A stretch of 64,000 nt of DNA from Streptomyces sp. NBC_00576 (lineage in GTDB: Bacteria; Actinomycetota; Actinomycetes; Streptomycetales; Streptomycetaceae): positions 5,518,001-5,582,000 of the forward strand of contig NZ_CP107780.1 of assembly GCF_036345175.1 (NCBI RefSeq), in the 5' to 3' direction. Position 1 is the stretch's first letter; the number at the start of each line of letters is the position of its first letter. Of the stretch, positions 19,862 through 28,431 are shown piece by piece. The notes beneath the pieces were generated by a model. That model did not search any database. It was given only the letters and a program-made list of their open reading frames with translations, and was not told where the DNA came from. Both the position numbers and the translations under genes were made by a program.

Positions 19862-20731
19862 CTAGTTCTGGTAGACCTTGTCGGTTCCCGGGCCGCCCGA
19901 GAGGGTGTCGTTGCCCGGGCCGCCGTACAGGACGTCGTTGCCGCTGTTGCCCCACAGACGGTCGTTGCCCCGGTCGCCGTACAGGCGGTCGTTGCCCCTG
20001 CCGCCATAGAGGTCGTCGGCGCCTGAGTTTCCGCGCAGGATGTCGTTGCCGTCGCCGCCGTCCAGGAGGTTGCCGGTGGCGTCGCCGGTGAGCGAGTCGT
20101 TGCCGGCGTCGCCGTAGCACGCATAGCACCCGGTGAGGACGTCGTTCCCGGCTCCGCCGCGCGCTCCGTTGCCCCGCTGCTCGCCCCCACCGACGGTGCG
20201 GTCGTTGCCGTCCTGGCCGTAGAGCTCGGTCTGGCGGTTGCCCACCAGCACGTCGTTGCCCTTGCCGCCGTAGATCGTGGCGTACGCGTAGTTGTCGGCT
20301 TGGATCGCCACGGAGTCGTCGCCGTTGCCCAGGTCGATGTAGTAGTCGTCGGTGAAGTCGGTGCCCACCGGGATGTGGACCGCGCAGCGGGCGATCGTGC
20401 GGTCGGTGGCCGAGGGGTGCACGCACTCGTAGTGTTCGGCGGCGCTCTTGTCGATGGTGATGGGGGCGCGGTCGCGGAAGGTGAGGATGTAGTAGGCGTC
20501 GTTCCCGCCGTCGCGGCTCTCGAACTTCATCGAGACGCTGAGCCGGTTCGTCCGGCCGACGTCGTCCTTGTACCAGAGGTCGTGCTCGCCGTAGCGCGCG
20601 ACGTCGCGCAGCGTACCCGCGGCCGGTGTGGCCGCCCCGGCGGCGGGGGCTGCGAGTGTGGCCGCGCCCAGGGCGCAGGTGAGGGCGAGAGCGGTGGTTG
20701 TCGCGGTGGCGATCCTTCTGGGTGTACGCAT
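19862..20731 (-). CDS. Secreted protein with RTX/hemolysin-type calcium repeats
   Basis: 289 residues with a clear signal peptide (RTPRR, hydrophobic stretch, APAAGAA). Residues about 35-130 form a unique N-terminal domain. From about residue 132 to the end there are roughly 14 nonapeptide repeats of the GGxGNDxLx kind (GGKGNDVLVG, GGRGNDRLYG, GGPGNDTLSG), which in this family wind into a calcium-binding parallel beta roll. Known RTX proteins of Gram-negative bacteria use type I secretion; this one has a Sec/Tat-type signal. No enzyme domain is recognisable. Confidence 0.88.
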   Translation of the reverse strand: MRTPRRIATATTTALALTCALGAATLAAPAAGAATPAAGTLRDVARYGEHDLWYKDDVGRTNRLSVSMKFESRDGGNDAYYILTFRDRAPITIDKSAAEHYECVHPSATDRTIARCAVHIPVGTDFTDDYYIDLGNGDDSVAIQADNYAYATIYGGKGNDVLVGNRQTELYGQDGNDRTVGGGEQRGNGARGGAGNDVLTGCYACYGDAGNDSLTGDATGNLLDGGDGNDILRGNSGADDLYGGRGNDRLYGDRGNDRLWGNSGNDVLYGGPGNDTLSGGPGTDKVYQN

Positions 20732-20952
20732 GCCGAGCAGCCCCTTCGCGGGAGTGGTGCCGTGGGTTCTGATTACCCGTTAGACAGCGGGCCCGGCACG
20801 GAGGTTGTACCGGAAACCCGATTTGCAGCGGTTCGCGTCGGAATAGTTGCGAATCACGGCGAATCGCGCTGAATCACAGGTTCCGGAGAGAACCCGCACC
20901 CCCGTTCGACCCTCTGTAGGAGGGGGAGTGAGCAGAAGGAGCCAGGAGAGAA

Positions 20953-22083
20953 GTGCCGGTCATAGGCCAGCGGACGCACCTCGTGCTGCTCGCTGCCTGG
21001 ACGATCCTGTGGTTCGCCCTGGTCGAGCCGCATGGCGGGTTCTCCTGGCACTATCTGCGCACCGGCGGGGAGTTGATCTACGAGAGCCCGGACAGCCCCG
21101 ACGGCGGGCTGAACCTCTACGCCCACCACCCCGAACTCCAGATGGGCCCCGTCAGCTTCCTGGCGGCGGGCCTGCTCAACCCCTTCCCCGAGCACGTGGG
21201 CCAGTTCCTGGCCGCCGCCGTGATGTCCCTGCTCGGCCTGATGATCCTGGTGCTGGCCGGACGCAGCGCCGCCCAGTACTTCCTGGGCACCGGCACCAAC
21301 CACCAGCGGCTGCGCCAGCGCGTGCTGATCGCGGGTCTCGCCTTCATCCCGATGTGGATCGAGGTCGCGGTCCGCTTCGGCCACCTCGACGACGTCCTGG
21401 CCCTCTTCTTCACCGCCCTGGCGGTACGTTCCCTCACACGCGGCGACGCGGCGGCGACCGGCGTCCTCCTCGCCCTCGCCGTCGACTCGAAACCGACCGC
21501 GATCGCCTTCCTCCCCCTCCTGCTCGCCCTGCCGAAAGGACAGTGGCTGCGCGCGGGACTGTGGTGCGCCGGCCTGGTCGCGGTCGTCTGGCTGCCGTTC
21601 TTCCTCGGCGCCCCGCACTCGTTCGCCGCGGCCGAGTTCGTCATCCCCAACCAGCCCGCGTCCGCACTGCGCCGCCTCGGCGTCGGCGACCCGGTGACCC
21701 CGCCCTGGGTGCGCCCCGCCCAGGCCGCGGCGGGCGTGGCCCTGGGCTGCGTCGCGGTATGGCGCGGACGCTGGCCCGCCGTCGTACTGCTCGGCGCCAA
21801 CGCCCGCATCGTCCTGGACCCCAGCGTCTACACGTACTACACCGCCTCGGTCCTGCTGGGCACCCTGCTCTGGGACGTGATCGGCCAGCGGCGCCTGGTG
21901 CCCTGGTGGAGCTGGATCGCGCTGATCACCCTGTACGGCAGCGTCTTCGCCGTCCCCGACGACGCGGCCCGCGGCCTGGTCCGCCTGGGCTTCGTCACCG
22001 TCTCCACCGCGTACGTCCTGTTCTGGCCGGTACGGGACCGGCGACGCAGACACTCCGTGGTGCGCGCGGTCACTGTTCCGTGA
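20953..22083 (+). CDS. Polytopic membrane protein, GT87/DUF2029-like
   Basis: 376 residues from the GTG at 20953, with AGGAG 4 bases upstream of it. About ten hydrophobic segments are separated by short loops. An acidic residue lies early (WFALVEPHGG) and a loop reads RFGHLDDVLALFF, a layout like polyprenyl-phosphate-dependent mannosyltransferases and DUF2029 proteins. I could not find a diagnostic motif, so the class is tentative. It stands alone, divergent from the RTX gene. Confidence 0.6.
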   Translation: MPVIGQRTHLVLLAAWTILWFALVEPHGGFSWHYLRTGGELIYESPDSPDGGLNLYAHHPELQMGPVSFLAAGLLNPFPEHVGQFLAAAVMSLLGLMILVLAGRSAAQYFLGTGTNHQRLRQRVLIAGLAFIPMWIEVAVRFGHLDDVLALFFTALAVRSLTRGDAAATGVLLALAVDSKPTAIAFLPLLLALPKGQWLRAGLWCAGLVAVVWLPFFLGAPHSFAAAEFVIPNQPASALRRLGVGDPVTPPWVRPAQAAAGVALGCVAVWRGRWPAVVLLGANARIVLDPSVYTYYTASVLLGTLLWDVIGQRRLVPWWSWIALITLYGSVFAVPDDAARGLVRLGFVTVSTAYVLFWPVRDRRRRHSVVRAVTVP

Positions 22084-22298
22084 ACGCCGTCCTGCCCGTC
22101 TGCGCGTCCACTCCCCGGCATCAGCACGCCCCTCGACCTGCCGACGTTCACGGCGACGTCGTTCGCCCAGTCCTCCTGAACCACTCCTCCCCCGTACAAC
22201 TGTTTGCCGCGACGCGAGTCTGACAGGGCGACAGGCGTTGGCGGCCGCTCCTGACGGGGGTCGCAGCACCTTGCCGGCGCACTTTCAGGGGATGACCG

Positions 22299-25200
22299 AT
22301 GGGGGTAGGACGCGTGAGACGCACGACCTTGCGTACGGCGCCAAGAAAAAAACGGCCGATGACCGGGGCGGTCTCGGTCGCGGCGGCCCTGGCGGTGGTG
22401 GCCGGGCTGCTGCAGTTCGCATCGGGGCCGGCTGTCGCGGCGGACGGCGCGGACATGCCGTCCGTGACACTGACCGGCCCGCACCGGGCCGCGCCGCGGC
22501 AGGCGTTCATGACCGCCGCCGACGGCACGGGGTACCTGTCCGTGCCGAGGCGGGGGCCGTCCGGCTACCCGGCGGTGTGGACCGGCCGCGACGGCTCGAC
22601 CAGGGTCCTCCCGCGCGGCTGGTACACCTACAACAACGGCGGCTTCGGGCGGGAAGAAGTCCCGAACACGACGAACATCATCCAGATCCGGCACTTCGCC
22701 ACCGGCAAGGTGACGCGGTTCTACCTGCGGGCCGGTGACCGGGCTACCAGAGTCTTCGCCGAGAACCGCCTGCTGGTCGCCCGCAAGGTCGACGAAAAGT
22801 GGACGCTCCGCCTGCTGGAGATGCCGGCGGGCGGCGGACAACCGGCCGACCGGCCGGTGACCGGCGTGGAGGACACCTTCAACGGGGACCTGTACGACGA
22901 CACGTCGGACGCGCGGGGAGCCTCGTTCACCTACTGGTCCGGGGCCGTCGGCACTCCCTCGCGCACCGTGCTGCTCGACTTCGACACCGCCGCGGTGACG
23001 TACGTGCCGCGCGACGGCTTCGGTGCCCTGGGAGACCCCCACCTGGCCGGCGACAAAGTGCTCTTCCACGCTTACGACAAGGACCGGCAGAGCGCGGGCG
23101 TGTACAGCATCGACCGCAGTCGTCCGGAGGTCCCCGGTCACCTGGTCGACGTTCCGAGAGACGTCCGCTACAAGGCTCGCGCGATCGGCGACTGGGTGCT
23201 GTACCCGGACACCCGCCAGAACACGATCCGTGCCGTGTCGGTGACCGGCGGCCCGGAGCGGACACTGCTGACCGCCTCGACCGGCACATTCGTCGACGGC
23301 GGTGACGGCAGCCTCTCCATCGAGGGCGGTACGGACGCGGAGCACTGGGCGGTCCAGCGCGTCACCCTGGGCGCGGACGGGGCTCCGGCCGTCGAGCCAC
23401 TGGTGCCACTGCCCCCGGTCTCCGTGTACGAGGCCGGCGGTGTCGTGGTCGACCAGGGACAGTTGCTGCTCGGCACCGAGCGGGCGGCCGCGTCCGTCCC
23501 GGACGACGGCACCGATCTCACCTCCTCCGCGCTCTCCCTGGCGGCCGACGGCACGCTGACCGCCTCGCCTCCGGAGCGGGTGAACGCACTCGATTACTAC
23601 ACAGGGTGGGATTCCGAGCACGGGCCCTACCAGGTCTACTGCTACGAGGAGTGCTTGCGGCTCACCGGCAACGGGGAGGGCTCGATCTCCTACCCGTGGA
23701 ACGAGGAACCGCCGGCTGTGGCGGCGTCCGGCCCGTACAGGGTGATCAGAAAGCAGGACACCCTGCAGGTACGGCTGCAGGGCTGGGAGAACAAGGTGCT
23801 GGCCACCGGCTCCTGGTCGGCCGCCGCGCTGTGGGGGAACACGCTGTGGACGGCCAAGACCGACGCGACGAACAGTGACCGGACCCTGCTGGAACGCTTC
23901 TCCCTGCCGTCGATGCGGCGACTGGGAAGCGAGTCACAGTGGCTCGGCGGCTGCCCCCTGTCCGATCTGCAGGTGGTGGGCCGGTACGTCTACTGGTCCT
24001 GCGGCCCGGACACGGAAGCCGGCGTCATCGACCAGCAAAGCGGAGACAGGCAGACCGTACCGAAGGGCTACGCGCAGCTGGCAGACGGCTACCTGGTCTC
24101 CCAGGACGACGAGGCCGACAAGCTGCTGATCACCTACCTCAGGGGCGCGGCTCCCGACGGCTGGAGCGGTACGGAGGAGCTCGGCCCGCTGCCGTCCTCG
24201 CCGTACCCTCCAGCCGACCGCCGCGGTCGGTTCTGGAACGTCGACCGGTTCGGCGGTCCGGTCGCCTATCAGACGGCGTCCGGTGACGTGACGGTGAAAT
24301 GGCCGCAGGTGACCACCTCCCCGCTCGCGGCGATCGACGCCCCCGACCCCGCCTCCGCCGACCTGCGCAAGGGCAACGGCTTCCAGGGCGTCTGGCACCT
24401 GAACAGGCCGGCCGAGAGCTGGAAGCTGACCGTCACCACCTCCACCGGCGCCGCCGTACGGACCATCACCGGTGGCCTTGCGCGAGGAAAACTCACCGCG
24501 ACCTGGGACGGGCGCGACGAGAACGGAGTGGTGGCCCATACCGGTACTTACCGGATGAAACTGACCGCCCGGGCCGTGAAAGGCACGACGGACACGCTGC
24601 TCTACGACAAGCAGGTGCCGGTACGGTCGGTGGAGCGCCACGACTTCGGCCAGGACGGCATCGGCGATCTGATCACCTTCGACAGTGCCGGCCGGGTGGC
24701 GGTCCAGCCCGGCTCCGGGCGCGGCACCATCGACACCGCGCACAAGGCCCTGGGCGGCGGTTGGCCCACCTCGTCGACCTTCGTGCCGTTCGGAAACCTG
24801 AGCGGCAAATGGTGCAACGACCTCCTCGTCCGGGACTCCGCCGGGCGGCTGACCCGGTACGACGCCCGCTACGGCTCCTGGTTCTCGCCGAGGACCCCGC
24901 ACCGCCTGATCGGCACCGGTTTCGGCGGGTACAACGTGCTGACCTCCCCCGGTGACCTGACCGGTGACGGCCGCGCCGACCTGATCGCCCGCGACAAGGC
25001 CGGTGTGCTGTGGCGTTACTCCGACGACGGCAAGGGCGGCCTGGCAGCGCGCGTCCGGCTGGTCGCGGGCCAGGGCGGCTACACCCGGCTGGTCGGCGCG
25101 GGTGACCTGAACGGTGACCACATCGGCGACATGGTCGGCCTGGACCGTGCGGGCGTGCTGTGGCGGTGGCTCGGCAACGGCAGGGGCGCCTTCGGCAGCC

Positions 25201-25394
25201 GGGTCCGGATCGCCGGTGGGATCAACGTCAACGCCCTGGTCGTACCCGGTGACCTGACCGGCGACGGCCGCCCCGACCTCCTCGGCCGCGACCGCGCGGG
25301 CGCCCTGTGGCGCTGGAACGGAACAGCGTCCGCCACCTTCGGCAGGAAGACCCGTATCGCCACCGGCTGGCAGGGCTACAAGGCCTTGTACTGA
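22299..25394 (+). CDS. Large secreted protein with FlgD-like Ig and FG-GAP/VCBS repeats
   Basis: 1031 residues starting at an ATG with AGGGGA upstream. A signal peptide ends near GPAVAADGA (about residues 45-52). Residues about 55-650 look like a beta-propeller-type region without a clear family. A FlgD-type immunoglobulin domain follows (WKLTVTTSTGAAVRTITG ... TWDGRDENGVVAHTGTYRM). The last 250 residues contain four to five FG-GAP/VCBS repeats (GDLTGDGRADLIARDKAGVLWRY and relatives), a calcium-binding propeller fold. Such proteins are exported; the ligand is unknown. A strong hairpin follows it. Confidence 0.87.
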   Translation: MGVGRVRRTTLRTAPRKKRPMTGAVSVAAALAVVAGLLQFASGPAVAADGADMPSVTLTGPHRAAPRQAFMTAADGTGYLSVPRRGPSGYPAVWTGRDGSTRVLPRGWYTYNNGGFGREEVPNTTNIIQIRHFATGKVTRFYLRAGDRATRVFAENRLLVARKVDEKWTLRLLEMPAGGGQPADRPVTGVEDTFNGDLYDDTSDARGASFTYWSGAVGTPSRTVLLDFDTAAVTYVPRDGFGALGDPHLAGDKVLFHAYDKDRQSAGVYSIDRSRPEVPGHLVDVPRDVRYKARAIGDWVLYPDTRQNTIRAVSVTGGPERTLLTASTGTFVDGGDGSLSIEGGTDAEHWAVQRVTLGADGAPAVEPLVPLPPVSVYEAGGVVVDQGQLLLGTERAAASVPDDGTDLTSSALSLAADGTLTASPPERVNALDYYTGWDSEHGPYQVYCYEECLRLTGNGEGSISYPWNEEPPAVAASGPYRVIRKQDTLQVRLQGWENKVLATGSWSAAALWGNTLWTAKTDATNSDRTLLERFSLPSMRRLGSESQWLGGCPLSDLQVVGRYVYWSCGPDTEAGVIDQQSGDRQTVPKGYAQLADGYLVSQDDEADKLLITYLRGAAPDGWSGTEELGPLPSSPYPPADRRGRFWNVDRFGGPVAYQTASGDVTVKWPQVTTSPLAAIDAPDPASADLRKGNGFQGVWHLNRPAESWKLTVTTSTGAAVRTITGGLARGKLTATWDGRDENGVVAHTGTYRMKLTARAVKGTTDTLLYDKQVPVRSVERHDFGQDGIGDLITFDSAGRVAVQPGSGRGTIDTAHKALGGGWPTSSTFVPFGNLSGKWCNDLLVRDSAGRLTRYDARYGSWFSPRTPHRLIGTGFGGYNVLTSPGDLTGDGRADLIARDKAGVLWRYSDDGKGGLAARVRLVAGQGGYTRLVGAGDLNGDHIGDMVGLDRAGVLWRWLGNGRGAFGSRVRIAGGINVNALVVPGDLTGDGRPDLLGRDRAGALWRWNGTASATFGRKTRIATGWQGYKALY

Positions 25395-25418
25395 GCCTTC
25401 TGACGCCGGCCACCACGT

Positions 25419-25452
25419 CGAAGGGCCCCACCGCGAACGGTGGGGCCCTTCA
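25419..25452. terminator. GGGGCC-type hairpin terminator
   Basis: cgaagggccccaccg and cggtggggccctt pair around a cgaa loop, 25 bases after the FG-GAP gene. The hairpin and the bases just after it (catcgtgcccg) are nearly the same as in the attachment-like copies at 31.26, 38.97, 51.56 and 59.34 kb, but no tRNA fragment follows here. Confidence 0.8.
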
Positions 25453-25534
25453 TCGTGCCCGCTGCCCCCGGCCCGAGCGGTCTGGGGACAAGCGCGGTGG
25501 CGGGCCGGCAGTGCGGGTAGGTCGGACAGCCGGA

Positions 25535-26368
25535 TCAGCGCAGTCCGGCGAAGAGATCGTTCTCGGGTACGGCCGCGCCGGTGGCGTCCTGGACACGTAC
25601 GAAGGTCTCCATGCCCATGAACTCACCGAACCTCTCCTTGCCCATCTTGAGGAAGAAGATGTTCTCGCCCTGGCTGGCGTGCGCGGCCAACGCGTCGAAC
25701 TTCTGACCGCTGAACGCGGTGGCGTCCACCCAGGTGGTGATCTCGTCGTCGGGGAGGCCGATCTCGGCCAGCGCGGCGGCCTCGGCAGGATCCGGCTCCG
25801 GCATGTCCTCATGGAACTCGCGCATGATCTCGCCGAACCGCTGCATCATCGAGCGGGGCATCGTGGTCCAGTACACCTTCGGTTTCAGCGCGGTCATCTC
25901 CAGCGCCGCCATCGTTATGCGGTGGGCCTGGATATGGTCGGGGTGGCCGTAGAAGCCGTTCTCGTCGTAGGTGACGACCACATCAGGCTCGTAGTGCCGC
26001 ATGAGTTCCGCGAGTCGGGCCGCGCCTTCCTGCACGGGGGTCTGCCAGAAGGATCCGGGGGCGTCGTTGCTCGGCCAGCCCATCATCCCGGAGTCGGCAT
26101 AGTCCAGCATCTCCAGATCGCTGACCTTCAGGACGTCACAGCTCGCCTCAAGTTCCTGACGGCGCATCAAGGCGATCGCTGCCGGATCATGCCCGGGATC
26201 ACCCGGTTTGACGCCATCCGGTCCGTCACCGCAACCGCCGTCGGTACACGTCACGAGAACCGTGCGGATGCCTTCCGCCGCGTACCGCGCGAGGACTCCT
26301 CCGGTTCCGGTGGCCTCGTCGTCGGGGTGGGCGTGTACTGCCATGAGCGTCAAGGGCCGGTCAGTCAT
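25535..26368 (-). CDS. PIG-L family deacetylase (MshB/Mca/LmbE-like)
   Basis: 277 residues from the ATG at 26368, behind a perfect AGGAGG. The zinc site of the family is visible as VHAHPDDEATGTGG near the start and the distal histidine in GHPDHIQAHR, with GFYGHPDH typical of the mycothiol branch. These enzymes hydrolyse N-acetyl or N-acyl groups from glucosaminyl substrates such as mycothiol intermediates or conjugates. Which substrate applies here is not decidable from the sequence. It stands alone and runs toward the FG-GAP gene. Confidence 0.88.
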   Translation of the reverse strand: MTDRPLTLMAVHAHPDDEATGTGGVLARYAAEGIRTVLVTCTDGGCGDGPDGVKPGDPGHDPAAIALMRRQELEASCDVLKVSDLEMLDYADSGMMGWPSNDAPGSFWQTPVQEGAARLAELMRHYEPDVVVTYDENGFYGHPDHIQAHRITMAALEMTALKPKVYWTTMPRSMMQRFGEIMREFHEDMPEPDPAEAAALAEIGLPDDEITTWVDATAFSGQKFDALAAHASQGENIFFLKMGKERFGEFMGMETFVRVQDATGAAVPENDLFAGLR

Positions 26369-26636
26369 CAAACAGTCCTCCTGCAGAAATACGTATTGGT
26401 CCGAGTGCGCGGCGGGCGTACCGCGATCCTGGGGCCCGGATCCTGGTGGGGCGGACGACCTTGTGGCCTCCGTGTTCCCCGCCCGTGCGCCGCCGGTCCC
26501 TCGCTCGATGCAACCGCGCCGGCCGGACCGGCTGTTCCCGACACGGCCGCTCGGCCTTCCAGACGCCGGCGTTTCAACGCGAACGACGTACAGGCGCGAC
26601 CTGCCTCACCGCGGCCCTCGGCGAGACCGGGCCAGG

Positions 26637-26706
26637 CCGTCATCGTGGCGACCGGCTCGCAGCATCGCAAGCTGGGCCTGCCGACGAGGACGCGCTCTCC
26701 GGCTGG
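26637..26706 (+). pseudogene. Thioredoxin-reductase-like fragment (possibly arsT)
   Basis: A short stretch reads AVIVATGSQHRKLGLP and, after a one-base shift, DEDALSGW. This is the internal NAD-linked segment of thioredoxin reductase and related flavoproteins (ATGSxxRKLG). Nothing of the rest of the enzyme is visible on either side. In Streptomyces, a thioredoxin-reductase-like gene is known in arsenic operons, which fits the remnants that follow. Confidence 0.5.
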
Positions 26707-27041
26707 ATGTCCGCGCCCGAGAGCGCCGCCGGCATGCTGACCGACCCGTTCGGAGTGACCACACGACCACGCCCTCCTCTCCTCTCCCCGCCCGGTGCTG
26801 CCGCGCTCGCCGCCTGCGCGGTGTGCTGCGCGGGACCGCTCCTCGCCGTCCAGGGAGGGTCGGGGCGCTGTGGATGCCCGTCCTCGCGGTGCCGGCCGTG
26901 GCTGCCGGACTCGGCATGCTCATGCTCCGACGGCGGCGCAGGAACGCGGCCTGCCGCACGGCTCCGGTCCCCACCGACCTCGGCATACCCACCCTCGGCC
27001 AGGGTCCGGACCAGTCCGAGGTGGCGGAGAGCGGGCGCTGA
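26707..27041 (+). pseudogene. Frameshifted small membrane protein
   Basis: From the ATG at 26707 the frame reads to PGAAALAACAVCCAGPLLAV, a hydrophobic segment with paired cysteines like mercury or arsenic-linked membrane proteins. A shift near 26865 moves the continuation (GALWMPVLAVPAVAAGLGML, then RRRRRN and an acidic tail) into another frame that ends at 27041. Joined, the two halves would give about 110 residues with two membrane helices. Confidence 0.5.
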
Positions 27042-27095
27042 GGTGGCGGGTCCCGTCTGCCGACGGCCCTTGATATGTGCGAAGGAGCAGTTCGG

Positions 27096-27239
27096 GTGCC
27101 GCAGCAGCAGGGACCGCGGGCCCTGGTCGAGCGGATGGAACACCACCAGGTCGCGATCTACCTGGCGGCGATGGCCGCAGGTTCGCTGCCCCATCGGAGC
27201 CCCGGTATGACCGTCGTCATGTACGCCCCACGCGGATGA
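27096..27239 (+). pseudogene. N-terminal stub resembling an arsenite-type permease
   Basis: A GTG with GAAGGAG upstream starts RALVERMEHHQVAIYLAAMAAGSL, which resembles the first helix region of bile-acid/arsenite symporter-type permeases. It then runs into an unrelated tail and stops after 47 codons. Only the start of the gene survives. The assignment rests on a short match and is weak. Confidence 0.35.
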
Positions 27240-27739
27240 TGGCTCACATGCGCATCCGTATCGAGGCCGTCGACCTTCCCGGCCGCACCTGTCCACCCGG
27301 AGCATTCGTCGGCGACGACGTTCCGGAGTACCGCAACATCCACGTCGCCGTGCAACGCCGTGATCGTCCGGCCGAACTCCTCGATCCCCAGCCCGGCGAC
27401 GCCGCCTCGGCGGCTTGGACCCTGGAGTGCACCACAGCGGCCTCACCCGGCGGCACCGATGTGAAAGGACCCCACGTTCAGGGCCGTCCAGGAGGCCGGT
27501 TCGTCTACCTGACGTGGGGCACCGTCGAAGACTCCGGCACCTTCACGATGTTCCGCCGCGCCAAACTCATGCTCGACGCCGTGCCCGCCGAGACACTCGA
27601 AGCCGCCACCCTCACCGGCCTGCTGGTGGGCCGCCTCGGACTGACCGACGCGCGCGGCGGACCCCTGTGCGCACGGATCGTGCCACCGCGCATCACCTGG
27701 ACCGCCGAATCCGCTGACGAGGACCGACCGTCACCGTGA
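27239..27739 (+). CDS. DUF5990 family protein
   Basis: 166 residues from the ATG at 27239; an in-frame ATG at 27248 is equally possible. Features are RIRIEAVDLPGRTC near the N terminus, VAVQRRDRPAELLDPQPGDAASAAWTLEC, and GRFVYLTWGTVEDSGTFTMFRRAKLML. This matches a Streptomyces family of unknown function that I know as DUF5990. It is soluble, with no signal or membrane segment. Its start overlaps the stop of the permease stub (TGATG), an accident of the rearrangement or the original junction. Confidence 0.75.
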   Translation: MAHMRIRIEAVDLPGRTCPPGAFVGDDVPEYRNIHVAVQRRDRPAELLDPQPGDAASAAWTLECTTAASPGGTDVKGPHVQGRPGGRFVYLTWGTVEDSGTFTMFRRAKLMLDAVPAETLEAATLTGLLVGRLGLTDARGGPLCARIVPPRITWTAESADEDRPSP

Positions 27740-27745
27740 ACCGGA

Positions 27746-27935
27746 TCACCGTTCGCCGAGATCCGCCCCCGCCCCCTCACAACAACTGAGCTGCTGTACG
27801 GCCTCCTGGGCCGCGTCCGCGAACTCACAGCCCACGAGGAGAAGGCGGCCAATAGCCAGATCACTCGCAAGGGTGTCGATAACCCATAAAGTCTGCTGTT
27901 CCGGATCAATGCCAAGGTATCCGTCGCTATGCTGA
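27746..27935 (-). other. Possible remnant of a minus-strand gene
   Basis: On the minus strand about 60 codons read GYLGIDPEQQTLWVIDTLAS, then LLVGCEFADAAQEAVQQLSC and a stop at 27746. The composition looks coded, and the pattern is reminiscent of small immunity proteins of the SUKH kind, but it has no start and the match is by eye only. Confidence 0.3.
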
Positions 27936-27965
27936 TTCGAGGTATTCGGTGTGCATGGGGGCGGG

Positions 27966-28424
27966 ATGGTCATGGGCTGCGGGATGCGGCTGGTCGTATC
28001 AGGCCAGACGGATGTGGACGCGGAGGAACTTGATGCGCTGACTGGCCAGTTGCAGAGGCTCCTGCTTGAACTGGACGTGGACGACGTGCGTCCGGGCCAA
28101 GTCGATGGCGAGGTGCCCGAGGGTGCCAAGTCGGGGCATTTTGTATCACTCGGAGTGCTCGTCGTAACCCTCGCACCAGCCGTGCTGCGTCCCGCCCTTC
28201 GCATGGTTGAGACCTGGATGCAGAACCGGCCTGTGCGTTCCGTCAGGGTCGAACTGGACGGTCGTAGCATCGATCTCGGCAGCGCCTCCAAGGAAGATCG
28301 GCGACGTCTGCTCGAGGCATTTGTCACTCACCAACAGACCCGTTCCGATGCCCACCTGACACCGGAAGGATCTGCCGATTCGAGCGGCGGATCCTCCAGC
28401 GGAGAACCGTCCGCTCGGGAGTAA
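27966..28424 (+). CDS. EACC1-like effector-associated protein
   Basis: About 152 residues; ATGs at 27951, 27966 and 27984 share the frame and none has an ideal ribosome site. The order is a short beta-rich start (MRLVVSG), a helix (AEELDALTGQLQRLLLELDV), the phrase AKSGHFVSLGVLVVTLAPAVLRPALRMVETWM as a hydrophobic helix, then VRVELDGRSIDLGSASKEDRRRLLEAFV. This matches the effector-associated constant component EACC1 described in actinobacterial conflict systems, where it sits beside caspases or NTPases. Here a caspase fusion starts 7 bases after its stop, so the two are certainly one operon. The tail is Ser/Gly-rich and disordered. Confidence 0.78.
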   Translation: MVMGCGMRLVVSGQTDVDAEELDALTGQLQRLLLELDVDDVRPGQVDGEVPEGAKSGHFVSLGVLVVTLAPAVLRPALRMVETWMQNRPVRSVRVELDGRSIDLGSASKEDRRRLLEAFVTHQQTRSDAHLTPEGSADSSGGSSSGEPSARE

Positions 28425-28431
28425 TGGCCGT

